Positions 44,024-53,451 of a DNA stretch of 64,000 bases are shown piece after piece. Every line of letters starts with the position of its first letter. Positions within the stretch are counted from its first letter, which is position 1. A program made the translations under genes and the position numbers. This DNA is from Companilactobacillus suantsaicola (GTDB taxonomy: Bacteria; Bacillota; Bacilli; Lactobacillales; Lactobacillaceae): positions 1 to 64,000 of the forward strand of contig NZ_RKLY01000010.1 of NCBI RefSeq assembly GCF_004745525.1, read 5' to 3'. The notes under the pieces are model-generated. The model searched no databases. It had not been told where the DNA came from and saw only the letters and a list, made by a program, of their open reading frames with translations.

Positions 44024-46258
44024 ATGAGAAAAATTACAACGATGGCTTTAGCAGGCTTGATGCTTTCAACAACTATTTTGGGGGCAGCAACACCGGTTAT
44101 TGCGGCAAAAAATGCAGATCCAATTCCAGTAACAGACGAGACTGGAAAACAAGCGAAGGCATTAACAGCGGTCTCAGAGCTTGATGACACAGATGTTGAT
44201 AACACAGATACCGATACAGCTAATGGTCAAAGAGCATTTGATGATTTGAAGGACGGAGCAACTTTAGATGTGGTACCAGTTTTTAAAGAGGATGCTCCAA
44301 CGGCTACAAAGTATCAAGATTTATTGCAAAAGGCGATAGGAATTGTTGATAAAAACAAACAAGAAGTTCCTATGACTATTAAAGATCATGATAAAACTAC
44401 TGGTTTTGCCTCGGTAGTTAGTTATACCTCAAATGGCGAAACTAAGACCTTTAATTTGAAATATAATTATTACCAACCTTCTTTACATACAGAGACTGGA
44501 TTTGAGAATCCACTCATTTTCCAAGCAGATAATATGCCTGATAATTTTAACAATATAATCACTAGCGGAGAAAATTTGAATAATGAACACTCCAATGTAG
44601 TCAAGGATGCTAATAAAAATAAGACCGATTTGAATGGACATGTTGGTAATAATCAAACGACTATTACTCAAAAATCTGATGATATTGAGAAAAAAGGTGG
44701 AACTGTTACCTTTACTCCTGAAGATATTACTTACAAAGTTAAGGGAGAACCCTTTGTTCGTCAGGTTAAGGTCTATGATGGGCCCGATTGGAGTAAATTA
44801 AATAAAACTATTCAATTAGATAAGAATAACAAATTGGATTTGAATAATTATCAAGTTCTATCAGACGATAATGGGAACAAGTATCGAATTTCAATTGATT
44901 CTAAAACAGTTGATGTAACTAAAGCTGGTCAACAAAAAGTGGATTTTGTAGCGCATGGAATCAAGGATGATGGGACAGATGCCATTCAAACGAGAACTAA
45001 GAGTCCTAATACACCGGTTGAATATACATTATCCAATCAAACATTAACTGTCTCAGATAACACCGAACAAGTTAATTACAACGTATTAATTGTTGATAAA
45101 AATACTGGCAAAATCGTTGGTTCACAAGCGGGACAAGCTGCTAATGGTTCAACTCAAACGGTTGATCCTACAAAAGTACCAGCTGGATATACTTTGACCG
45201 ATGCCCAAAAGAATTTCACCGTTGATGATGAAAATCCTACGAAAGTCATCACAGTTGCTAAAACAGTTCCTTATGAAATCACCTTTATTGATAAAAATAC
45301 CAACACCAAAGTTGGGGATGTTCAAACTGGAAACGGTGAAGAAGGCAGCGACATTCTCCTAAACGCACCGGAGGATTATGAATTTGTTAATAGTGCTGAT
45401 ATGATGTTCAAATTGAGTAGTGATACGCCTAAGAAGACTATTTATGTAAAAAGTAAAAAGTTAGACTTGCAGAATTTCAATTACACAATTCAATATAAGG
45501 ATGCTGATACTGACAAGGTAGTTGGAAAAACCACTGGTAAAGGCAATTTCGGTGACTTTATCAAAGCAACAGCCCCTAAAGGTTATTCAATCACTGATTT
45601 GAAGTATCAAGGCTTTGTTTTGACTAAAGACAAAGATAGCTATGTCAGTTATGTCAAAAAAGCTGATACTAATTATCAAGTAACTTATATTGATCAAGCA
45701 AATGACCAAGAAGTCGGCACTGAAACTGGTAAAGCTGCTCAAGGGGCAATTGTTACTTTGACTGCACCAAAAGGCTACATTTTCACAACTGCTTCGGATG
45801 TCACTTTGAAAGTTGATAAAAATTCCGGAGTCGTTAAAATTTATGTGAAAAAGTCAGATGCGACTGAGACGAATTTAATTACGACTTATCCTGATAGTGG
45901 TTACGTAGCTATTTATGATGAAAATGGTAAATTGAATAACGACGTTGTATTGTCACAAAATTCTGACTGGGTAACAGACCAGACTAAGACAATCGATGGA
46001 GTAACATACTATCGTGTGGCAACTAACCAATATGTCAGAGCAAGTTCGGTTTATAAATATCAACCATTCAGTGGGGTTGTGACAACTTCAAAGGAAACAG
46101 CTGTCTATAATTCTAAGGGACAGTTAGTAATTGATCGCGCACTTGATAAGAATACGCCTTGGTACACTGACCGTACTAGTGAAGTTAAAGGTGAAAAAAT
46201 GTATCGTGTGGCGACTGATGAATGGGTCAAAGCAAGCGATGTTTCGATTAATAACTAA
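44024..46258 (+). CDS. MucBP/SLAP-domain surface protein 2
   Basis: A 744-residue tandem paralogue of the preceding protein with the same order: signal peptide (1-28, ending TPVIAAK), non-repetitive N-terminal region, four MucBP-like repeats (VNYNVLIVDKNTG, YEITFIDKNTN, YTIQYKDADTD, YQVTYIDQAND) and two SLAP-like modules. The C-terminal modules are almost the same in both proteins while the N-terminal 300 residues differ much more. The leader keeps the same TCAGGGAGATA ribosome site. Its terminator reaches into the convergent MFS gene. Confidence 0.8.
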   Translation: MRKITTMALAGLMLSTTILGAATPVIAAKNADPIPVTDETGKQAKALTAVSELDDTDVDNTDTDTANGQRAFDDLKDGATLDVVPVFKEDAPTATKYQDLLQKAIGIVDKNKQEVPMTIKDHDKTTGFASVVSYTSNGETKTFNLKYNYYQPSLHTETGFENPLIFQADNMPDNFNNIITSGENLNNEHSNVVKDANKNKTDLNGHVGNNQTTITQKSDDIEKKGGTVTFTPEDITYKVKGEPFVRQVKVYDGPDWSKLNKTIQLDKNNKLDLNNYQVLSDDNGNKYRISIDSKTVDVTKAGQQKVDFVAHGIKDDGTDAIQTRTKSPNTPVEYTLSNQTLTVSDNTEQVNYNVLIVDKNTGKIVGSQAGQAANGSTQTVDPTKVPAGYTLTDAQKNFTVDDENPTKVITVAKTVPYEITFIDKNTNTKVGDVQTGNGEEGSDILLNAPEDYEFVNSADMMFKLSSDTPKKTIYVKSKKLDLQNFNYTIQYKDADTDKVVGKTTGKGNFGDFIKATAPKGYSITDLKYQGFVLTKDKDSYVSYVKKADTNYQVTYIDQANDQEVGTETGKAAQGAIVTLTAPKGYIFTTASDVTLKVDKNSGVVKIYVKKSDATETNLITTYPDSGYVAIYDENGKLNNDVVLSQNSDWVTDQTKTIDGVTYYRVATNQYVRASSVYKYQPFSGVVTTSKETAVYNSKGQLVIDRALDKNTPWYTDRTSEVKGEKMYRVATDEWVKASDVSINN

Positions 46259-46291
46259 AAAAACGTTGAGTAATGACCCAGCGTTTCTGAT

Positions 46292-46347
46292 TGAAGACAA
46301 ACTAAATTTACTATTAAGTAAATCTAAAGTTTGTCTTCTTTTTTTTG
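46292..46347. terminator. Terminator overlapping the convergent MFS gene
   Basis: Long hairpin (GAAGACAAACT-AATTTACT against AGTAAATCT-AAGTTTGTCTTC) followed by eight T; the right arm codes for the last residues of the MFS protein. Confidence 0.8.
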
Positions 46348-47529
46348 ATGGTATAAAACAATTATCAAACCAAATATTATTGTGATGATGCCAACAATTT
46401 TCCATAAAATTAAAGTTTTTACATTAATCCATACGGCAAAGTAGCTGACAACTGAAAAGAGTGCAAACGTAGAGGTTACTAATGCATGCATGGCTGATAT
46501 ATTTCCGACATTAAATGATCGATACATTAGTTTTTCAAAAACGTTTCCTGACATTCCCATGACTATTCCCGCTATTAGAAGAAGGGCCAGTCGCATGAAG
46601 TTATTGATGGAAAGTGTTGCACCTATGAAACAACTTCCGGAAACGACATAGTCAAGGGTAAAAAATGTTGAGGCATTCCATTTAATTAACGGAGCAAAGA
46701 TACCACCTACTAAATCCCCTGTTTTTTGAACGGCATTGACAATCGAGAACACTGCTACCGATAGCCCTAACTCTTTCATAGTTAATGGCAATAGTTGGAA
46801 TAATAGACCAGTCAAACCTCCTAAAATTGCTTCAAACAAAATAATTAAAAAGGCTGGCATTGTATGTGAGAATTGATATAACGAATCTAGCATTTGCTTT
46901 AAATATGAATGCTCAGGTACATTTTGTTCAATAGAATTTTGGATATTGAGGCTTGTATCGTAACTAATTGATCTATAAAAAATAATTCCTATTGGTGCAC
47001 TAATAAAGCTAGTCATTAATAGCCAAAAACTATCATGTCTCACAAGCATAAGTGAGCTGACAATATTAGTTAAGATTATTATTCCAGCTCCCATGAAATA
47101 TTGAAAATCAACGGATTTTTCGATCATATCTTCATCTTCTTGAAAAACGATGGGAACAAATCCAACTTCTACAGAACCGGAAATTGTGCTGACGGCACTC
47201 AATATAAAATATAGAACGCCAATACTAGACAGATTGATATGTTTTATTAAAAATATTCCATCAACAAGAATAGTAATAGTCGAAATTAATTGAAGATTTA
47301 TCAAAATTCGTTTGTTATTTTTTATTCGGCCTAATTTTGGAGATAGAAAAATAATCAAAGCAGGTGGGACTGCAGCCATTCCTCCAAATATTGCTACTAT
47401 GTGAGCATTAGCTTTATATTGTTGGACTAACAAATAGAGAAGTACTGTTGAATACATGGTAAATGAAATTAATAATAAGGCTTGACCTATGACTAATTTA
47501 AAAAGGTTTCTATTTTGTTGAGATAGCAT
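46324..47529 (-). CDS. MFS transporter
   Basis: A 401-residue transporter with 12 predicted membrane segments, of the MFS type seen near peptide or macrolide export genes. After the second helix it has LSPKLGRIKNNKR (about 59-71) in place of a canonical GxLaDrxGrk loop. Substrate unknown. The ATG has GGGGGTC upstream. About 100 bp before the start lies an inverted repeat (GGTATTC...GGATACC, 47627-47646) that may be an operator. Confidence 0.8.
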   Translation of the reverse strand: MLSQQNRNLFKLVIGQALLLISFTMYSTVLLYLLVQQYKANAHIVAIFGGMAAVPPALIIFLSPKLGRIKNNKRILINLQLISTITILVDGIFLIKHINLSSIGVLYFILSAVSTISGSVEVGFVPIVFQEDEDMIEKSVDFQYFMGAGIIILTNIVSSLMLVRHDSFWLLMTSFISAPIGIIFYRSISYDTSLNIQNSIEQNVPEHSYLKQMLDSLYQFSHTMPAFLIILFEAILGGLTGLLFQLLPLTMKELGLSVAVFSIVNAVQKTGDLVGGIFAPLIKWNASTFFTLDYVVSGSCFIGATLSINNFMRLALLLIAGIVMGMSGNVFEKLMYRSFNVGNISAMHALVTSTFALFSVVSYFAVWINVKTLILWKIVGIITIIFGLIIVLYHQKKEDKL

Positions 47530-47662
47530 CTATCAAAGACCCCCATCTGTCCAAGTTAGTCTAAACAATTTTTCTAAATTGTAATTATTATTTAGCATTA
47601 ATTACAAATAATTAGAATTTACGTATGGTATTCATTTACGGATACCGTATTTTTGAGCAATT

Positions 47663-47707
47663 AAAAAAGACAAAGTCTCAAAAGTGAGTACTTTGTCTTA
47701 AGTTTTA
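47663..47707. terminator. Bidirectional terminator
   Basis: Arms AAGACAAAGT-TCA and TGA-ACTTTGTCTT with A and T runs. It ends the P-type ATPase gene on the minus strand. Confidence 0.75.
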
Positions 47708-47728
47708 ATTGTTAAGAAAAAATCGAAT

Positions 47729-50056
47729 TTATTTCCAATTTATTCTTGAAAATACACGTCTTCCCAGAACTTCACGCATGAACATAAACAGTGGCCATGC
47801 GGTTAGGAAGATAGCGACAAATAAGTAGGTATATTGCAGATTCAAGATACTTTCGATACCAAACGCGGTATGTCCGAAAATGAAAGTAACGATGAAAAGA
47901 ACAAAGGAAATTCCAATCATAACTTGCTTTCTGATGAATAATGGATTACTGATAGAAATCAAAGCACAGTAACCGATGATGCCAATCGTGAAGACAGATA
48001 AGGTCGAGGTTGTATCGTAATTAAAGTTGAAATGTTTACCTAAAACTGAAATGGTAATAATGAAAATAATATTACACAAAGCTGACGGTAGAGCAATCTC
48101 CATTACGTTACGCATGAAGCGACCGGCTGGTGGGGTATAGTTTGGCTCCAAGGCTAATAAGAAAGTTGGGATTCCCACGGTTAAAGCGTTGATAGGCGTT
48201 AATTGTGAAGGCTGGAATGGATAACCGGTTCCTAAAATGATGAAGATGATCGACAAAACGACTGAGTAAATCGTCTTGATCAAAAACAGTGAAGCGACAC
48301 GTTCGACGTTGTTGATCACTCGGCGGCCTTCGTTAAGCATGAAAATCATCGAGTCAAAGTTCCGGTTCAACAAGACGAAATCGGCACTCGCTTCGGCGGC
48401 ATCGCTTTCACCAGCAATCGCTACACTACAGTCGGATTGGCGCATGGCCAAAACATCGTTGACACCATCCCCAGTCATTCCCACCGTTAAGCCATTATCT
48501 TGCATAGCTGAAATTAGATCGGCTTTTTGGGTTGGCAGCACTCGTCCAAAAATTTTGTATTGCTTGACTAAATCGTGATAGTCATTGTCTTTGACTGTAC
48601 TCATGTCGATATAGTCTTTGCCACTACTAATTCCCGCCTGAGCAGCAACGTTTGCGACCGTGACCGGATTGTCACCTGAGATGATTTTCAAATCGATTCC
48701 TTGATTACGCAAATAATTGAACGTATCAGGAGCTTGAGGCCGAACTTCGTCCGCAATCAACATCAGTCCGAGCAAATTTTGCTGGGTGGATTCTTGCAGA
48801 ATAGCAATCACGCGATAGCCATCTTGAGCTGCCTGTTGAACAGTTCTAGTAACTTCTTTGGTAGGATTTTGAATGATAAATTCTGGCGCACCCATTAAAT
48901 AACCCACACCTTTAGAAACAAAACCAGAATATTTTGTTTCAGAAGAAAAAGGAATCACTTCATCGACCACGGCGGAAAATGGTTCAACCTTTAGATTGGC
49001 AATTGCCTGAGCAGTGGCGTTAGTTTCTTGAGTTGCGACAACGATTCGACTGGCAATAGCTTGCAGTTTTTCTTCAGTCACACCAAAAGTAAGCGTCTTT
49101 TTGACGGTTAAATTGCCAGTAGTAATCGTACCTGTCTTGTCCAAACAAAGTGTATCAACTCGGGCCAAGGTCTCAATGGCACTCAATGACCTGACCAAAA
49201 TATTTCGTTTGGATAAATTGTACGATCCAGTGGCTAAGGCAACTGAAGTCAATAAGACTAAACCTTCAGGAATCATCCCGATAACCGAAGCGGAAGTTCC
49301 CAAAATTGATTGGGCAACGTCGCCATTTCTTAAGAATGAGCGGAAAAATAAAAGAAGTCCAATTGGGATGATAGTATATGTTAAAATCTTAATAATGTTA
49401 TTAATTATTTTCATTAAAACGCTAACAGAACGTTTGTCTGTTCCAACAGCTGAAGATAGTTTAGAAACAAAACTTTCATGACCAACTTGGGTCAATTGAA
49501 TCTTCGCTAGACCGGCAATTGCAAAACTACCTGAATAAACTGGGTCACCAGTACTTTTAGTGATTGTATCTGATTCACCGGTGATACCTGATTCATTAGT
49601 TTGTAGACCATTAGAAGAACGAACGATTCCATCAGCGGGCATTGTATCGCCACGTTTGATCAAAACTAAATCATCTTCAACTAAGTCGTCAATGTCGACT
49701 TGTTTTTCCGCACCGTCACGTATGACGGTGAATTTAGAAGTGTTAACGAGACTGATTTTATCAACGGTTAATTTAGCCCGAATTTCTTGATAACTACCGA
49801 TGATGACATTTGCGATAACGGGGCCTAAGAAGAACAGATTACGATATGAACCCGTCCAAAAAATTAAGCCTGCGATAACAACGTTTAATAAGTTAAAAAG
49901 CGTAAAAATATTGTCGGCTAAAATTTTGGGAATCGGACGCGATAATTTTTTAATTTGGACGTTGATCAGTCCTTTTTGAACTTGCGTATCAACTTGTTGA
50001 GTAGTGAGTCCATTTTCGAGACTGGTATACGTTTGTGGTTGCTTGATTTTTACCAT
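47729..50056 (-). CDS. Cation-translocating P-type ATPase
   Basis: A 775-residue E1-E2 pump. It has the actuator TGES motif (NESGITGESD), PEGL in helix M4, phosphorylated Asp306 in DKTGTITTG, SGDNPVT, and the hinge MTGDGVNDVLAMRQSD. PEGL in M4 and the lack of metal-binding domains point to the calcium/magnesium/manganese branch (Exp7-like), not copper or cadmium. The N-terminus is short. The ion is not determined. Divergent from the HAD phosphatase gene. Confidence 0.88.
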   Translation of the reverse strand: MVKIKQPQTYTSLENGLTTQQVDTQVQKGLINVQIKKLSRPIPKILADNIFTLFNLLNVVIAGLIFWTGSYRNLFFLGPVIANVIIGSYQEIRAKLTVDKISLVNTSKFTVIRDGAEKQVDIDDLVEDDLVLIKRGDTMPADGIVRSSNGLQTNESGITGESDTITKSTGDPVYSGSFAIAGLAKIQLTQVGHESFVSKLSSAVGTDKRSVSVLMKIINNIIKILTYTIIPIGLLLFFRSFLRNGDVAQSILGTSASVIGMIPEGLVLLTSVALATGSYNLSKRNILVRSLSAIETLARVDTLCLDKTGTITTGNLTVKKTLTFGVTEEKLQAIASRIVVATQETNATAQAIANLKVEPFSAVVDEVIPFSSETKYSGFVSKGVGYLMGAPEFIIQNPTKEVTRTVQQAAQDGYRVIAILQESTQQNLLGLMLIADEVRPQAPDTFNYLRNQGIDLKIISGDNPVTVANVAAQAGISSGKDYIDMSTVKDNDYHDLVKQYKIFGRVLPTQKADLISAMQDNGLTVGMTGDGVNDVLAMRQSDCSVAIAGESDAAEASADFVLLNRNFDSMIFMLNEGRRVINNVERVASLFLIKTIYSVVLSIIFIILGTGYPFQPSQLTPINALTVGIPTFLLALEPNYTPPAGRFMRNVMEIALPSALCNIIFIITISVLGKHFNFNYDTTSTLSVFTIGIIGYCALISISNPLFIRKQVMIGISFVLFIVTFIFGHTAFGIESILNLQYTYLFVAIFLTAWPLFMFMREVLGRRVFSRINWK

Positions 50057-50143
50057 ACTCTACCTACGACTGTTAGTTATTTTTAATTGATTGCTATATA
50101 ATCTTTACATAACTTAAATTTAACATAAAAGGATGAATAAAAT

Positions 50144-50806
50144 TTGAACAATTTGTTTTTTGATCTTGATGGCACCATAATTAATTCGGAAATTGGTATC
50201 ATGAAGAGTTTACATTACATGTATGAACATACTTTGGGCTATATTCCACATGATGATGCAACTTTGCACACATTCATCGGGCCAACTATTGGTGCTTCAC
50301 TTCAAAAATATGATCACGTCGAAGCTGATGATCCAATCATCAATCAAAGTTTACTGGCTTTTCGTGAATATTACCAAGATGAAGGCTGGCAAGAGTTCAC
50401 GGTTTATGATGGCGTCTATGATATGTTAGAATCCTTAAAGAAAGCTGATAAGCAGTTGTTTATCGCTACTTCAAAGCCAGAGATTTTTGCCAAGAGAATC
50501 ATTGATAAGTTAGATATGAAACAATATATTCGCCATGTTTTTGGCGCCGCTGAAGATGAATCGATTCGTTCGTTAAAGGAAGATGTTATTGCCTATGGAA
50601 TCGAAAAGACTTCTGTGGAACTAGATCCTAAAAATCTTGTTATGGTAGGGGACCGTAATAGTGATATCGTAGGGGCACATAAAAACAATTTGAAAGCTAT
50701 TGGCGTTACTTATGGATTCGGGGATTTTGACGAACTGAAAGAAGCAAATTCAGAATGGATCGTCAATTCACCACAAGAAATTGTTAATCTAGCTATGGAG
50801 AAGTAA
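50144..50806 (+). CDS. HAD-superfamily phosphatase
   Basis: A 220-residue cytoplasmic HAD hydrolase of the phosphoglycolate-phosphatase/PpaX type. Motif I is FFDLDGTI (nucleophile Asp7, Asp9), motif II IATSKP, and motif IV MVGDRNSDI; a helical cap lies at 15-85. Substrate open. The start is TTG, with AAAGGATG 11 nt upstream. It overlaps functionally with the next gene, whose ribosome site is in its last codons. Confidence 0.88.
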   Translation: MNNLFFDLDGTIINSEIGIMKSLHYMYEHTLGYIPHDDATLHTFIGPTIGASLQKYDHVEADDPIINQSLLAFREYYQDEGWQEFTVYDGVYDMLESLKKADKQLFIATSKPEIFAKRIIDKLDMKQYIRHVFGAAEDESIRSLKEDVIAYGIEKTSVELDPKNLVMVGDRNSDIVGAHKNNLKAIGVTYGFGDFDELKEANSEWIVNSPQEIVNLAMEK

Positions 50807-50808
50807 TT

Positions 50809-51624
50809 ATGAGCAAGTCATTGTCATACAATCGACACGGTTTCACCCTGATTCTATTGTCCATCTGTTTGATGGTCATAGTCTTTTTGGGGATTACTAT
50901 GTCTACTGTGCTGAGTAGTAGTTATGTAAAAAAAGTGGTTAGTAGCGATACTAATGTGACTTTGATCAAAAATTATACGAATCAACGCTTGGGTAGACTA
51001 GTCAATAGTTATTCGATTTCGACTAATTTGTCAGCCGTTAATTTGACTGACTCTGATGTCAGAAAAATTATTAACACCTCAGTGGATGAAGTGTACGATG
51101 ATGACTCGCAACTAACGATTGGGACAACGATTTTAGCAACCATCGGTAGTAAATTAAAAGCCGAAGCTAGAAATTACAATCTCAATATCGGTACCGAAAT
51201 TGATACCGTAATTCAAAATAGTGAACCCTTGATGAACCAAATTGTCGATAATGACTTGGGGCCAATTGAGCGTGGACTCGTCAAAATGCAGACGATTAAA
51301 CGTCAAATTAAAGTGGTGATTGCTTCAAGTGCTATCATCTTTTTGTTGCTGGCGATTCGTTTACGTTCAAAAGTCAGCTCCAATATGTTATTTTTCCATC
51401 ACTTAGGAACCGTCGGTATTTGTACATCAATTTTGTTAGCGATAGTTTTGGGATGTGGCTATTACCCATTGCAGGATTTGATTGTCACTAATATTGACTA
51501 CAACGTTAGAGACGTATTGTATAACGTTTTGAATGGCATCTTTTTAAGCTATATTTCGATTATTTTCATGGTCTTTATTTTGAGTCTGATCGATTGGGGT
51601 AGCACCTTAAAATATAAATATTAA
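50809..51624 (+). CDS. Membrane protein of unknown function
   Basis: A 271-residue protein. One membrane segment is at about 12-35, followed by an extracellular region of about 130 residues. Three more segments follow (about 167-183, 198-222, 240-262). No family is recognised. It begins 2 bp after the HAD gene, with GGAGAAG inside that gene as ribosome site, so the two are co-translated. Confidence 0.7.
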   Translation: MSKSLSYNRHGFTLILLSICLMVIVFLGITMSTVLSSSYVKKVVSSDTNVTLIKNYTNQRLGRLVNSYSISTNLSAVNLTDSDVRKIINTSVDEVYDDDSQLTIGTTILATIGSKLKAEARNYNLNIGTEIDTVIQNSEPLMNQIVDNDLGPIERGLVKMQTIKRQIKVVIASSAIIFLLLAIRLRSKVSSNMLFFHHLGTVGICTSILLAIVLGCGYYPLQDLIVTNIDYNVRDVLYNVLNGIFLSYISIIFMVFILSLIDWGSTLKYKY

Positions 51625-51680
51625 ACTAGTTGTTTGACTGATTATCAATAAAGTCGTATTAATAAAGTAATAATAAATGA

Positions 51681-51720
51681 GGGAACTTGGGGACTAATTT
51701 GTCTTCGAGTTCCTTTTTTT
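51681..51720 (+). terminator. Terminator
   Basis: Arms GGAACTTGGGGAC and GTCTTCGAGTTCC followed by seven T. Confidence 0.8.
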
Positions 51721-51747
51721 TGAACGCGGACTTTGTTGGAGAAAAAA

Positions 51748-53415
51748 ATGGCTGAAATTTTAAAAAAACATCGTTTAACTTTTACTTTATTATTGTTTCT
51801 CGTAATGAGTATCGTCTCACTCTACATAACTGATATTAACAACGGTCATATTTGGTCATACTTGGATATTGAGACCGATGGCCTTTTCCATATTTTAAGA
51901 ATCCAAGGACTGTATGAAGCACTCAAACATGGCACAATATTTCCGGCAGTCAATATGTCGTTTATGAATGGATTGGGATATATCGTCAATCTCTTTTATT
52001 CTGATTTGTGGCTGTATCCGGCAGCAATTTTGCGCTTCTTTTTTAAAACAGCTCCGGCCTTTGTAATATATTACGTCTTCTTAAATTTTTGTACTTTCGT
52101 CAGTTCGTTTTTTACATATAAATATGCCAGTAAAGATTACGCCAAAAGTCTGTTGTTTTCCTTTGTCTATACCCTAAGTACCTATCGAATCTTTGATATG
52201 GTCAGAAGATTTGATTTGGGCGAAGTTTTAACCTTGACCTTTTTACCAATCGTCGTTTTAGGCGTCTATGAAGTTTTCTATGCCGACGAGAGTAAGTGGT
52301 TACTACTCACAATTGGAATGGTAATGGTGATCTATTCACACTCACTGTCACCAATTCTGATTGGCATCTTTATCGTTTTGGTAATGCTGTTTCGATTAAA
52401 AACTTTGATTCAACAACCAAAAAGAATTATCAAATTAGTTTATTCAGGTTTGATGGCTTTGTTATTGAGCGCCGCCTATTTTCTACCGATGTTCGAACAG
52501 CTGCACCACACCCAGTTCAAATTGACCCAACCGACAGTCGATGTCGCCAATCGTAGCCTACCAGTTTTACAAGTGTTCAAATTTAGTTGGCATAATTATT
52601 TGCACCAACAAAACATTGGGTTAATTTTGATCTTGGTAGCGATTTTAATCCCCATCACGCTAGTTAAAGTGAAAAGCGCTGCTATTAGAGACTTCGCAAT
52701 TATCGGCGAGATCCTGTTACTAATGACGACTAAGTTATTTCCATGGAGTTTTTTTGAAAAGACTCCGCTAAAAATCATTCAATTTCCTTGGCGCTTGGAT
52801 ATGTTGATCACGATTCTGTTCGCAATTTATTTAGTCAGTGCACCACTAAATTTCCTGAAACAAGATTGGCAAAAAATCATTTTAGGCGTCGTAGTCGTCT
52901 TATTGATGTTTAATAGCCAATTAGCTTTGATTAGAAACTTTCCTAATCAGTATGACAGCTATGCTTCTTTTGATCACTTGGATTCTTACAGCATTGGTAG
53001 TGGCGAGGAGTATTTGCCTAAGGATGCGAATTTGCAACAATTACGTCGAACCAGTCGTAAACCGATTTTAGTAGGAGTAGGTACGGTCAACCATTTCAAA
53101 AAACAAGGAACAAAGTTAACGTTTGACTTTCAAGGGACGAAAAACACCAAGATAATTTTGCCAATTATTGGTTATTACGGTTATTCGACTAAAGATTCAC
53201 TTGGCAAAGTGTCAACTCTGACAATGAGAAAAAATGGTCTAGCACAGATTCGAGTCAGTGGTCACGGTAAGGCAATCGTTGATTACTACCCAACTATCGT
53301 CCAACAGGCTAGTCGCGTGATTTCTATTTTTAGTTTATTTGGATTATGCTTTGACCTAAGTTATAAAAAAATAATGAAAAAGCGGGTATTTTTTTCAGGA
53401 AAAAAGATATTATAA
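51748..53415 (+). CDS. Polytopic PTPS-related membrane protein 1
   Basis: A 555-residue protein with about 11 membrane segments. It belongs to the 6-pyruvoyl-tetrahydropterin-synthase-related membrane family, which resembles GT-C glycosyltransferases. An early loop holds WSYLDIETDGLFHILRI, where an acidic pair would take the place of a GT-C catalytic Asp. LGEVLTLTFLP, FPWRLDMLI and the late soluble part (YSIGSGEEYLP) match its neighbour closely. The ATG has TTGGAG 7 nt upstream. Envelope polysaccharide or lipid glycosylation is inference. Confidence 0.75.
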   Translation: MAEILKKHRLTFTLLLFLVMSIVSLYITDINNGHIWSYLDIETDGLFHILRIQGLYEALKHGTIFPAVNMSFMNGLGYIVNLFYSDLWLYPAAILRFFFKTAPAFVIYYVFLNFCTFVSSFFTYKYASKDYAKSLLFSFVYTLSTYRIFDMVRRFDLGEVLTLTFLPIVVLGVYEVFYADESKWLLLTIGMVMVIYSHSLSPILIGIFIVLVMLFRLKTLIQQPKRIIKLVYSGLMALLLSAAYFLPMFEQLHHTQFKLTQPTVDVANRSLPVLQVFKFSWHNYLHQQNIGLILILVAILIPITLVKVKSAAIRDFAIIGEILLLMTTKLFPWSFFEKTPLKIIQFPWRLDMLITILFAIYLVSAPLNFLKQDWQKIILGVVVVLLMFNSQLALIRNFPNQYDSYASFDHLDSYSIGSGEEYLPKDANLQQLRRTSRKPILVGVGTVNHFKKQGTKLTFDFQGTKNTKIILPIIGYYGYSTKDSLGKVSTLTMRKNGLAQIRVSGHGKAIVDYYPTIVQQASRVISIFSLFGLCFDLSYKKIMKKRVFFSGKKIL

Positions 53416-53451
53416 TGATACGTGTCAATTTTTTTTAGAAAGGTCATATTT

